A stretch of DNA of 64,000 nt. Origin: Spirochaeta africana DSM 8902. Lineage in GTDB: Bacteria > Spirochaetota > Spirochaetia > DSM-27196 > DSM-8902. Below, piece after piece: positions 35,129 to 43,219 of this stretch. Within the stretch, counting starts at the first letter, position 1. Every line of letters begins with the position of its first letter. The position numbers and the translations under genes are program-made. The stretch spans positions 682,001 through 746,000 of the forward strand of contig NC_017098.1 in NCBI RefSeq assembly GCF_000242595.2, given 5' to 3'. A model generated the notes under the pieces. The model had not been told where the DNA came from. It saw nothing but the letters and a program-made list of their open reading frames with translations, and searched no databases.

Positions 35129-35536
35129 TCAGTCCGACAGGACCTCGCGTACCTCGATCGCCCCCGGCATCCCGGTCGTTGGCAGGGCAATCACCTCGGC
35201 CCGCAGGGTTATCGTTTGCTGCTGCCGCTCCCACAGCTCGTCGTGAAACTCATCCATAATCGCGTATGACTGCTCACCCCGCTGACCCTCGACCCGTTCC
35301 AGGGTCAATACCAGCTGCGCGAACGGCTCGTTGCCGATTACCCGCAGCCGCCCGGTAAACTCCCGTACCTGCCCGACCTCGATCTCCATCTTCGTATCCT
35401 CTTCCGTCTCCGCCACCGGTTCCCGCTGCCCCCAGCCGTACCCTGTCAGGGGTGCAGCCAGCAGCAGGGCGGCTGCCGCGAGTACGAGCAATGATCGGAT
35501 TGATGGGGTGCTGACTGATCGTGTTGCGATTGGCAT
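35129..35536 (-). CDS. small secreted protein, OB-fold-like
   Basis: 135 residues. The signal/anchor segment RSLLVLAAAALLLAAP is followed by about 85 mature residues. The mature part has a strand pattern (EFTGRLRVIGNEPFAQLVLT, then AIMDEFHDELWERQQQTITL) that resembles a one-domain OB fold; this is a guess from pattern. AAGGAG precedes the ATG. It begins 3 nt after the stop of the metalloprotease-like lipoprotein and is clearly in its operon, perhaps as partner or chaperone. Confidence 0.65.
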   Translation of the reverse strand: MPIATRSVSTPSIRSLLVLAAAALLLAAPLTGYGWGQREPVAETEEDTKMEIEVGQVREFTGRLRVIGNEPFAQLVLTLERVEGQRGEQSYAIMDEFHDELWERQQQTITLRAEVIALPTTGMPGAIEVREVLSD

Positions 35537-35539
35537 CGG

Positions 35540-37513
35540 TTACTCCTTGCTGTCGATGGTCACCAGACGATACTCGACCTCGTCCGGCAAGGCAAACTCC
35601 CAGGTATAGTCGCCGCTCAGCCCGGTTCCCAGCTCAATCAGGTACTTGGTACCGGGGTTGAACTCGTAGGAATCGGTAACCATGGATACCGGGATGGTCA
35701 TGGGGCCGGTAGTCCCACTGTCCAGTTGGAACACATTATACAGATCAATCGAACCGAGTCGGTAGTCAAAGGCTGCGCCGCTTACGGTGTAGCTGCTGCC
35801 ATCGCTGCCGTGGTTCATGCGAACATGCTCTCCGGCGGTTTCATCGTAGGAGCGCAGTACCGCCTCGCCAAAGTCCAGCAGGATCTCGCCGAAGGTCACG
35901 CTCCCACCGCGAGCGGTGCTTACCGCCTGTACGATCGCCCCCTGACCGCTGTCAGCCGCCTGTACAATGTCGCGGATAATCTCATGCCCGGTATAGGCCC
36001 GCATCAGGTAGGCCCCCAGGGCATAGGATTTGCCGTAGTCGATCAGGGAGTTGCCCCAGAAGGTGAGCTGGTAGTTGGTGAACGCATTGTAATACGAGAG
36101 CCGACTACCATTACCAAAATTGCTGCTGCCGGTGCTGTAGTCGTAGCTGCCCCCGCTTTGTGGCAATCCCCGCGGGCCGGCCACCTCGAGCTTGTCGGCA
36201 ACCAGGTCCTCGACCGCCATCGAGGCCATTTCATCCAGCCAGGTCTCGGTTCCCAAGCCATGGACAATGCTTTTCTGGTACCAGTGGATCATGTGCTGGA
36301 ACTCGTGGGCCAGGGTGCTGAACACTACCGGCGGCCAGCCGCTATCTGCGGACCAGCTGCCACTCCCGTCTCCGGAGGCATAGCGCACCGAGTCCATGAA
36401 AAAGTACAACCCCTCGTTGGAACCCGGCAGCCAGGAGACCTTGTCTGCCAGCAGATTGTGGATTGCCCAGAAATAGCCGACTACACCCCCGCCGGTGCTG
36501 TCATCGCCGCCGATATCCTTGAGCACGATGTGGATGTGCTCGGCCTCGCCGGGAGGTATGACGTCATTGTAGGGATGGCTTCCCCAGGGTTCGCCGGCGA
36601 TATCGACAACCCATTCATAGATTGCAGACTCATCCGGATGCAGAAAGCGATCAGCCAGAATATCTATCTGATTTTGATCCAGGGTATAGGACTTGGTGCC
36701 GCCATCATGCCAGCTGGCATCCTCTACCCAGATATACAGGGTAACCTCGGCTCCGTTTCCCAGAGACTTGGTGCGTTTTTCGCGCAGGGTAGTGGGTACT
36801 GTTGCTCCTTGATTGTTGATATACATGTCCCGGGTGGTGCCGGTATCCCATGACGGATCGGTGGTAGATGCCGACCGAGGCATGGCACTGCGGCCTGTCC
36901 GGCCGGTCTGCCCCACATGCTGCACCGCCGTACGGTTGAACTCCTGGATGCTGCGGTAGAAATCGCTGGTTTCGCCGGCTGTAACACCATTCTGGGTGGA
37001 TGGCTCATAATGGGATGTCGCTGGATGGTATGAGGTACTGCTGTCCACAGGATTCTGCAGCATGGTAAAGCCCTTGTATGGGGAGTTTGTCGATGGGTTT
37101 GCAATCACCAGGTATGCATCCTGGTTATTCAGGGTGACCGTTTCATCGTGTTCGACTGCTTTCGAAAAGGTAACATCAATCGGATTTCCGCTGGTGCCAT
37201 CCTTGAAGGCTCGAGCCCGAATTCTGGTTGTTTCAGAGATTACTATGGGATCACTGTAGCGCTCAGAGCTTGTCGTGGGCAGTCTATCGTCTGTGGTGAA
37301 ATGAATATTTGCGTTGTCTTCGTTGGTCGTCAGGGTGATTACCGCTGATTCAAAAAAAAGTGGGGTGTCATAATCGGCTGTAGCCGTGACTGACAGATCA
37401 AAAGAGGGGAGATCGTCTCCCGTAAGATCACAACCCGCCAGCAGGACAGCGGCGATACATCCAATACCCAGAACCCGGCGCAGGTAGCGCCCCATACCAT
37501 GTTTACTACTCAT
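35540..37513 (-). CDS. M30-like (hyicolysin-type) metalloprotease lipoprotein
   Basis: 657 residues. The signal peptide ends in a lipobox (AAVLLAGC). A chitobiase-C-like beta-sandwich follows (about residues 50-115): ALITLTTNEDNANIHFTTDD is approximately its first part, with RIRARAFKDGTSGNP at its end. The catalytic zinc motif HEFQHMIHWYQ (HExxH, about residue 400) is followed by ETWLDEMASMAVED. The downstream Glu could be the third ligand, as in the M30 hyicolysin family. The C-terminal 100 residues are beta-rich. It is probably surface-exposed and degrades extracellular protein. The small OB-like protein follows in the same operon. Confidence 0.82.
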   Translation of the reverse strand: MSSKHGMGRYLRRVLGIGCIAAVLLAGCDLTGDDLPSFDLSVTATADYDTPLFFESAVITLTTNEDNANIHFTTDDRLPTTSSERYSDPIVISETTRIRARAFKDGTSGNPIDVTFSKAVEHDETVTLNNQDAYLVIANPSTNSPYKGFTMLQNPVDSSTSYHPATSHYEPSTQNGVTAGETSDFYRSIQEFNRTAVQHVGQTGRTGRSAMPRSASTTDPSWDTGTTRDMYINNQGATVPTTLREKRTKSLGNGAEVTLYIWVEDASWHDGGTKSYTLDQNQIDILADRFLHPDESAIYEWVVDIAGEPWGSHPYNDVIPPGEAEHIHIVLKDIGGDDSTGGGVVGYFWAIHNLLADKVSWLPGSNEGLYFFMDSVRYASGDGSGSWSADSGWPPVVFSTLAHEFQHMIHWYQKSIVHGLGTETWLDEMASMAVEDLVADKLEVAGPRGLPQSGGSYDYSTGSSNFGNGSRLSYYNAFTNYQLTFWGNSLIDYGKSYALGAYLMRAYTGHEIIRDIVQAADSGQGAIVQAVSTARGGSVTFGEILLDFGEAVLRSYDETAGEHVRMNHGSDGSSYTVSGAAFDYRLGSIDLYNVFQLDSGTTGPMTIPVSMVTDSYEFNPGTKYLIELGTGLSGDYTWEFALPDEVEYRLVTIDSKE

Positions 37514-37672
37514 ACCGGGAATGTATCGCAGAGTACGGAGGAATTCCAGTGATCTGTGCCGCTCGTTGTCCGGAGTATTGGCAGGATTGGAAGAAATATA
37601 GCCTGAAATATAGGAAAACCGGCACCGGATGTGCTATGCTTCCGGAAAACGGTGCGCAGGTAAGGAGGTTGC

Positions 37673-38500
37673 ATGCGTGGTATATGGAGGGGGCTGCTGG
37701 TCATGGTACTGGCGGCAGTAATGATGATCGGATGTGATACGGATACCGACCCGGAGTCGAGCGGCAGGACCAGGGAGAAACCGGTTCCGAGTATCTCGGC
37801 GAACTCTATGGCCGAGTTCGAGAGTGAAATAGTCACTGATCGCGAATCGGCCCTGCAGAGCCTGGCTTTGTACATTGAGGAGATTGCGCCGATTGCTGCG
37901 GAGATCATGCTGGAAGCGCTGGATGCAGAGCTTGGAGATGACTACGGAGGATCCGATCTGTCATTCGAGATAACCTTTGAAGATAGTCGGGATACCGAAG
38001 ATCGAATCAGGATTGACGGGTTCTTTGCCATGGTGTTTGATGATGATTCGCTGCCGCTCAGGATTGGCAGTACCGCCGAGCTTGAAATCCGCACACTGAA
38101 GGATCTCTCAACTACGCAAGCGCCGTTGAAAGCCCTTACCGGTGCGCTCACCCTGGATACATCGGAGCACATGACCGAGATAGGTATGGCGGGGGGGTTT
38201 CAGCGTGTCTACTCCCGTACTGAGGACAGTGTGACCATGGACGGGGTGGATGGTCTGTCTGGCAGGTTTATTCTGGTGCGGGTCATCGACGAGTTTTTTG
38301 ATCTGTCTGATTTCGATGATGGTGACTGGGACGCGGATGATTGGGACGATGTGTTTCCAGCAACCGTCCTGTACGTGTATGACAACGCCGGTGAACTGGC
38401 AGCCAGCTACACCTTGACCGAGGATGAACTGGACGAGCTGCTGCTGGATGTCGATGACTATACCGATCCGCTTCCAGCGATCCACCCGTCGTACTTCTGA
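37673..38500 (+). CDS. acidic lipoprotein of unknown function
   Basis: 275 residues. AAGGAGG precedes the ATG. The signal peptide MRGIWRGLLVMVLAAV with lipobox MMIGC gives a mature lipoprotein starting at C21. It is strongly acidic, with a near-continuous Asp run late in the protein (DLSDFDDGDWDADDWDDV). The acidic patch could bind Ca, by analogy only. No family recognised. Monocistronic, with a good terminator 28 nt after the stop. Divergent from the metalloprotease gene. Confidence 0.75.
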   Translation: MRGIWRGLLVMVLAAVMMIGCDTDTDPESSGRTREKPVPSISANSMAEFESEIVTDRESALQSLALYIEEIAPIAAEIMLEALDAELGDDYGGSDLSFEITFEDSRDTEDRIRIDGFFAMVFDDDSLPLRIGSTAELEIRTLKDLSTTQAPLKALTGALTLDTSEHMTEIGMAGGFQRVYSRTEDSVTMDGVDGLSGRFILVRVIDEFFDLSDFDDGDWDADDWDDVFPATVLYVYDNAGELAASYTLTEDELDELLLDVDDYTDPLPAIHPSYF

Positions 38501-38527
38501 CGGCAAACGCAGCTGCTGACGAGCTGA

Positions 38528-38553
38528 GCCCGGGGACTACCCCGGGTTTTTTT
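38528..38553 (+). terminator. terminator of the acidic lipoprotein gene
   Basis: CCCGGGG, ACTA loop, CCCCGGG, then seven T. Confidence 0.92.
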
Positions 38554-38894
38554 GCGTTTCGACCGCACTGGCCTGTGCGTGAGGGATGTGAAGTGGTGCC
38601 GCAGGCAGTGCGGAGCACCGGAGCGCCCAGTCGGGCCAGCGGTATTGCTGCGCAAACCGCGAGCCCGGGGAGCGGCAATGGTTTGCGCAGCATAACCATG
38701 AGAGCTCCCTTCACGGCAGTGCGGAGCACCGAAGCGACCAGCCGGGCGCACACCAGTAGCCCGGCGGAGGGGGCGCGGAGCCCGGAGCAGCCCGACCCCG
38801 CGGCGGCGGGGGCACGCCCGGAGGAGTCGGGTGGGTGGTACGGCGGAAATACCGGGTGTCGTTTTGCGACGACATAGGTGATTACCCGGTGTGG
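38554..38894. other. GC-rich intergenic stretch without a gene
   Basis: About 340 bp upstream of the aldolase promoter. No ORF here looks coding. It contains the 17-bp direct repeats and the 12-bp inverted repeat listed separately, plus a further GC-rich tract up to the promoter. Confidence 0.6.
38604..38731. repeat. 17-bp direct repeat flanking a 12-bp inverted repeat
   Basis: GGCAGTGCGGAGCACCG occurs at 38604-38620 and again at 38715-38731, each followed by a related (G/A)AGCG-N-CCAG. Between them, GCTGCGCAAACC (38647-38658) and GGTTTGCGCAGC (38680-38691) are exact inverted copies with a 21-nt loop. The arrangement could be a small palindromic mobile or REP-like unit, or a hairpin in a transcript. 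No T-run follows, so it is not a terminator. Confidence 0.7.
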
Positions 38895-38924
38895 TTGACC
38901 GGAGGCGGGGTTTTGACGGATAAT
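38895..38924 (+). promoter_or_regulatory. sigma-70 promoter of fba
   Basis: TTGACC at 38895-38900, an 18-nt spacer, GATAAT at 38919-38924. The leader to the aldolase start is about 28 nt. Confidence 0.7.
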
Positions 38925-38958
38925 GCGGGTGCAAAACCCTCAATAAGGAGCAATGAAT

Positions 38959-40032
38959 ATGAGTTTGAAAGATCAGATCAAGCCGGGTGTAATTACCGGT
39001 GACGACGTTCAGAAGGTATTCGCCGATGCGAAGGCGCGTAAATATGCCCTGCCGGGTGCCAATGTGGTTGGTACCAACAGTGTAAACGCGGTGCTGGAGG
39101 CGTCGGTAGCGGCCAAGGCCCCGGTTATCGTGCAGTTCTCCAACGGTGGTGCGGTGTTCTTTGCCGGTAAGGGTATGGACAATACCGATCAGCAGGCTGC
39201 TATCGCGGGTGCGGTTTCGGGTGCCAAGCATGTGCATGCCGTGGCCGAGAAGTACGGTGCCTATGTAATGCTGCACACCGACCATGCGGCGCGCAAGCTG
39301 CTGCCGTGGATCGACGGGCTGCTGGATGCGGGCGAGGAGTTCTACAAGCTGCACGGCAAGCCGCTGTTCAGCTCCCACATGATCGACCTGTCGGAAGAGT
39401 CACTGGAAGAGAACATCGAGACCTGCAAGAAGTACCTGGAGCGCATGAGCAAGATGGGTATGACCCTGGAGATCGAGCTGGGGGTAACCGGCGGCGAGGA
39501 AGACGGTGTGGACAACACCGATGTGGACAGCAGCAAGCTGTACACCCAGCCGGAAGAGGTTGCCTATGCCTACGAAGAGCTGAGCAAGATCAGCCCGCGC
39601 TTTACCATCGCTGCTGCCTTCGGCAACGTGCACGGGGTGTACAAGCCGGGGAATGTAAGCCTGAAGCCGCAGATTCTGGATGCCAGTCAGAAGCACATCG
39701 AAGAGAAGTACAAGACCGGTGAGAAGCCGGTGGACTTCGTGTTCCACGGTGGTTCGGGAAGCTCGGTCGAGGAGATTCGCGAGGCAATCGGTTATGGTGC
39801 TGTCAAGATGAACATCGACACCGACCTGCAGTGGGCATTCTGGGACGGCGTGCGAGAGTACGAGGCCAAGAACCACGACTACCTGCAGGCGCAGATCGGT
39901 AACCCCGAGGGCGAGGACAAGCCGAACAAGAAGAAATACGACCCGCGCGTCTGGCTGCGTGCCGGTGAGGTCGCGTTTGTCGAGCGCATGAAGCTTGCCT
40001 TCGAAAACCTGAATAACGTAAACACCCTGTAA
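38959..40032 (+). CDS. fba: class II fructose-bisphosphate aldolase
   Basis: Zinc-dependent aldolase of glycolysis and gluconeogenesis, splitting fructose 1,6-bisphosphate. The start at 38959 (MSLKDQIKPG) is chosen because AAGGAG is 8 nt away; ATG 38953 is too close. At 357 residues it follows E. coli FbaA (class IIA) closely. Metal and catalytic blocks are HTDHAARKLLPWIDGLLDAG, EIELGVTGGEEDGVDNTDVD, FGNVHGVYKPGN and FVFHGGSGSS. NIDTDLQWAFWDG is the substrate-phosphate region. Codon use is noticeably biased (repeated GTG, CTG, GGT, AAG), as expected for a highly expressed gene. Confidence 0.97.
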   Translation: MSLKDQIKPGVITGDDVQKVFADAKARKYALPGANVVGTNSVNAVLEASVAAKAPVIVQFSNGGAVFFAGKGMDNTDQQAAIAGAVSGAKHVHAVAEKYGAYVMLHTDHAARKLLPWIDGLLDAGEEFYKLHGKPLFSSHMIDLSEESLEENIETCKKYLERMSKMGMTLEIELGVTGGEEDGVDNTDVDSSKLYTQPEEVAYAYEELSKISPRFTIAAAFGNVHGVYKPGNVSLKPQILDASQKHIEEKYKTGEKPVDFVFHGGSGSSVEEIREAIGYGAVKMNIDTDLQWAFWDGVREYEAKNHDYLQAQIGNPEGEDKPNKKKYDPRVWLRAGEVAFVERMKLAFENLNNVNTL

Positions 40033-40057
40033 GGGTTTTTCGGGCTTTCGGGTGAAA

Positions 40058-40110
40058 GCGGCCCTCCGGTCCCGTGCGTTACAGACGTTGCGGGCCGGGG
40101 GGCTTTTTTT
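40058..40110 (+). terminator. terminator of fba
   Basis: GCCCTCCGGTCCCG pairs imperfectly with CGGGCCGGGGGGC across a 23-nt loop and runs into seven T. Confidence 0.75.
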
Positions 40111-40252
40111 GTAGAATGAGAGATGCCGCTGCCGGAAAGGGCAGGGGTGCACATCGATCTGTTGGAACGGGTCGAGGGCAACGCGGGTGCTGGCAGGCTG
40201 GGGCTGTGCAATACGGTCGGGTCAGGTGGTCGCTGTGCGGGCAGGAGGAAAC

Positions 40253-41314
40253 ATGAGGCAGGCGCTGCGGGCTTATTTTACCCGGGAAAAACTTGATGAG
40301 CTGCTGCATCTGCGCGAGCGGTGGCGACATCGGCTGCGGTTCTTCCGGATCTACACCGACAACAACGGGGCCTTGCTGGCCAAGGGGATCGCCTTCAGTC
40401 TGCTGTTCGGCAGTATTCCGCTGCTGCTGCTGCTGGTCAGCCTGCGCTCGGTGTTCTTTTTTCCGGAGTTCTCGGCGATCCTGGAGGGACAGATCCTGGA
40501 TTTTCTGCCGGATGATATCAAGTATCAGGTGATGAATGTGATCCTGGGCAGCGAGTACCGCTTTTCCTCGCTGGATGTGGTAACCATCGGGGCGCTGCTG
40601 TTTGCGGTGAACAGCCTGTTTACCGACCTGGGGACCGGGATGGCGACAATGCTGGATGCACCGATCGTCAAGAACTGGCTGCACCGGCTGATCGCGATCC
40701 CGCTGATGCTGGCGTTCCTGCTGCTGTTCTATCTGGCCTCGGTGCTGACCCCGGGGCTGAACCTGGTGCGGCAGTTTTTTGTGGTGGCGCCGGGGGTTTC
40801 GCGGCTGGTGTCGCGCTTGATCTCGATCGGTATCTACACCTTTATCATGACGGGGCTGTACTATCTGTTCTCCGGGCGACATTTGCGGTTCATTCCGACG
40901 GTGGTGATCGGGGCGTTGAGCGCGGTGGTGTGGCAGGGGCTGAACATCCTGGGTTCCTACATCGTGTTCGGGCTGGGCTCGCGGCTGCTGCTGCTGGGGG
41001 CGGTTGCCTCGCTGATGATCATCCTGTTCTACATGCGGGTGCTGGCGGATATCTTTCTGATGTCGAGCGTGCTGGTGCGGATCTATGCGATCCCGCAGGG
41101 GATTGCCGAAAGCGAGGCGGCGCTGGAGCACCGCTGGTCGCCGGTGCGATTGTGGCGCTATCTGACCGCCGGGGTCGGCCCGAGCGACGAGGCGGAGGAA
41201 GGTGACGGCGCGGCTGGCAAGCCCCAGGCTGAAGCCGAGGCGGCTGGTGGTGCTGGTGAGACCGGCGCGGATGCTGACGGTTGCCGGGCGGACACCGACA
41301 GTTCGGCCCCATGA
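40253..41314 (+). CDS. YihY/BrkB-family inner-membrane protein
   Basis: 353 residues from ATG 40253, which follows GGAGG (40244-40248). About six membrane helices with the family N-terminus: DNNGALLAKGIAFSLLFGSI (family consensus: AAALAYYxLLSLFPLLL-like). Later blocks are LPDDIKYQVMNVIL and VVIGALSAVVWQGLNILGSY. The C-terminal 45 residues are Ala/Glu/Gly-rich and probably unstructured in the cytoplasm. Often mislabelled as ribonuclease BN; the actual function (envelope integrity or transport) is unsettled. Monocistronic. Confidence 0.88.
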   Translation: MRQALRAYFTREKLDELLHLRERWRHRLRFFRIYTDNNGALLAKGIAFSLLFGSIPLLLLLVSLRSVFFFPEFSAILEGQILDFLPDDIKYQVMNVILGSEYRFSSLDVVTIGALLFAVNSLFTDLGTGMATMLDAPIVKNWLHRLIAIPLMLAFLLLFYLASVLTPGLNLVRQFFVVAPGVSRLVSRLISIGIYTFIMTGLYYLFSGRHLRFIPTVVIGALSAVVWQGLNILGSYIVFGLGSRLLLLGAVASLMIILFYMRVLADIFLMSSVLVRIYAIPQGIAESEAALEHRWSPVRLWRYLTAGVGPSDEAEEGDGAAGKPQAEAEAAGGAGETGADADGCRADTDSSAP

Positions 41315-41415
41315 GGATTGTGCCATTTTCTGGATTGGTAGTGATCGGCGCGGTGTGGATGCCGGGCAGTTACTACGCCGCCGGCGTGTTCATGCATTTT
41401 TCAGCCTGATGCCTG

Positions 41416-41482
41416 TTGACCTCTGCGGGGGAAACTCTTACAGTGCCTTTGCACATAGATATGCATGTAAGCGCATGTAAGC
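41416..41482 (+). promoter_or_regulatory. promoter and tandem-repeat operator ahead of the arsenite exporter
   Basis: TTGACC (41416-41421), a 17-nt spacer, TACAGT (41439-41444). Downstream, GCATGTAAGC occurs twice back to back (41463-41472 and 41473-41482), about 30 bp before the start codon. The position, just after the transcription start, would suit a repressor. No arsR gene is seen in the window. Confidence 0.5.
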
Positions 41483-41512
41483 ATTTAGTGGTGAACAGCA
41501 CAAGGAGTTTTC

Positions 41513-42592
41513 ATGGCAGACAATCAGGCCGCAGCCGGCGGCATCAGTTTTTTCGAGCGATATCTGACGGTCTGGGTGGCCGTCTGCATTGTAGTCGGGG
41601 TGTTGATCGGGCAGTTCCTGCCAATTATTCCCGAAACCCTGAGCCGGTTTGAGTACGCCAGCGTATCGATCCCGGTAGCTATCCTGATCTGGATGATGAT
41701 CTACCCGATGATGCTGAAGGTGGATTTTCATGCCATCACCCAGGCCGGGCGCAAGCCCAAGGGGCTGGTGGTGACCCTGGTCATGAACTGGCTTATCAAG
41801 CCGTTTACCATGTATTTCTTCGCCTGGCTGTTTTTGCGGATGGTGTTTGCGCCGTTTATCCCCGAGTCACTGGCGGCGGAGTACATCGCCGGCGCCGTGC
41901 TGCTGGGGGCGGCCCCCTGCACCGCGATGGTGTTTGTCTGGAGCTACCTTACCAGGGGCGATGCCGGCTACACCCTGATCCAGGTAGCCATCAACAATCT
42001 GATCCTGCTGGTCGCCTATACCCCGATCGTGATGCTGCTGCTGTCGGTCGGGAATATCTCGGTTCCGCTGGATACCGTGCTGCTGTCGGTAGTGCTGTTC
42101 ATTGTAATTCCCCTGGTCGGGGGCTGGGTTTCGCGCGAGTTGATTATCCGGCGCAAAGGCGAAACCTGGTTCAGGGAGCGCTTTGTGGCCACCGCTGGCC
42201 GTTTCCCGACGGTCGGACTGCTGATTACCCTGGTGCTGCTGTTCTCGTTCCAGGGCGAGACCATTGTGAACAATACCGCCCATATCCTGCTGATTGCTAT
42301 CCCGCTTACTCTACAGACCGGGTTCATCTTTGGGGTTGCCTATCTCTGGGCCCGTGCCTGGCGGATTGAGCACTGTGTGGCGGCACCGGCCGGACTGATC
42401 GGGGCCAGCAACTTCTTCGAACTGGCGGTGGCGGTAGCGATATCGGTGTTCGGACTGCAGTCGGGGGCAGCCCTGGCCACGGTGGTCGGGGTGCTGGTAG
42501 AGGTGCCGGTGATGCTGGCGCTGGTCAAGATTGCCAACCGCAGCAAGGGCTGGTATGAACGGCGATCGGGTGTTCCGGTATCGGCACCGTGA
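41513..42592 (+). CDS. acr3: ACR3-family arsenite efflux transporter
   Basis: 359 residues with about ten membrane helices. The essential cysteine motif of ACR3 is present: GAAPCTAMVFVWSYL. Other family blocks are PVAILIWMMIYPMMLKVDF and AAPAGLIGASNFFELAVAVA. It exports arsenite (and perhaps antimonite) using the proton gradient. AAGGAG precedes the ATG. It stands alone, without arsR, arsC or arsA beside it. The tandem repeat upstream may be the operator for an unlinked regulator. Confidence 0.94.
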   Translation: MADNQAAAGGISFFERYLTVWVAVCIVVGVLIGQFLPIIPETLSRFEYASVSIPVAILIWMMIYPMMLKVDFHAITQAGRKPKGLVVTLVMNWLIKPFTMYFFAWLFLRMVFAPFIPESLAAEYIAGAVLLGAAPCTAMVFVWSYLTRGDAGYTLIQVAINNLILLVAYTPIVMLLLSVGNISVPLDTVLLSVVLFIVIPLVGGWVSRELIIRRKGETWFRERFVATAGRFPTVGLLITLVLLFSFQGETIVNNTAHILLIAIPLTLQTGFIFGVAYLWARAWRIEHCVAAPAGLIGASNFFELAVAVAISVFGLQSGAALATVVGVLVEVPVMLALVKIANRSKGWYERRSGVPVSAP

Positions 42593-42633
42593 TGCTGGAT
42601 GTACCGGCGACGCTTGCCGTGCTCGGGCCGTGA

Positions 42634-43092
42634 CTATCGTGCTCCCGCCTCGATCAGCAGTCGCACAATCTCGCGATTGCGACGGCTGGTTCCCTGACGC
42701 AGGGCAATGTCCAGCGGGGTGCGGTTAACGCTGTTGGCTGCATTTACATCGGCCCCGGCCGCAATCAGTAATCTCACCGAATCGTAGTCGATGGTGGCCA
42801 TATGCAGCGGGGTATTGTCGAAGCGATCGCGCGCATTGGGGTTGGCGTCGGCCTCTACCAGGACGCGGACTACGCGCGGATGCCGGGCGGCATGATGCAG
42901 CGCAGTGCGATCCATAATGTCGCGCTCCTCGGTGTCAGCCCCGTTCTCCAGCAGCAATTCCACCAGCTCGGCCTGCCCCCAGCGTGCCACCCGGTGCAGA
43001 TTGGGGGTGAGGTTGGGCACACTGGCGGTCAGCGGCAGTGTTGCTCCGAGGGTGAGGCATAGCAGCAGTAGGGCGGTCGGTGTGGTGCGCAT
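42634..43092 (-). CDS. secreted ankyrin-repeat protein
   Basis: 152 residues from ATG 43092; a GTG at 43104 gives a slightly longer form. A signal peptide (PTALLLLCLTLGATLPLTAS) is followed by about three and a half ankyrin repeats: ELVELLLENGADTEERDIMD, RTALHHAARHPRVVRVLVEA, NTPLHMATIDYDSVRLLIAA and RTPLDIALRQ. Small periplasmic ankyrin proteins usually bind other proteins or protect catalases and peptidases; here no partner is evident. It lies in the same direction as the lipase pair, 127 nt upstream of them in the map. Confidence 0.85.
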   Translation of the reverse strand: MRTTPTALLLLCLTLGATLPLTASVPNLTPNLHRVARWGQAELVELLLENGADTEERDIMDRTALHHAARHPRVVRVLVEADANPNARDRFDNTPLHMATIDYDSVRLLIAAGADVNAANSVNRTPLDIALRQGTSRRNREIVRLLIEAGAR

Positions 43093-43219
43093 ATCCGTTA
43101 CCACAAGTATCGGTCGGCCGTGGGTGCGGCATGAGTATTTCGGCCTGCACCGCCTCAGGGACAGGCTTGATGCAGGTCAGCTGTCGCCGCCCGCGCAGCG
43201 ACAGGAGCAGACGAATCCG

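Noticed and set aside
40079-41326. Minus-strand ORF of about 415 codons opposite the YihY-like gene
   Set aside because: Composition is His/Gln/Arg-rich with no fold signal; the plus-strand gene has a ribosome site and membrane helices.
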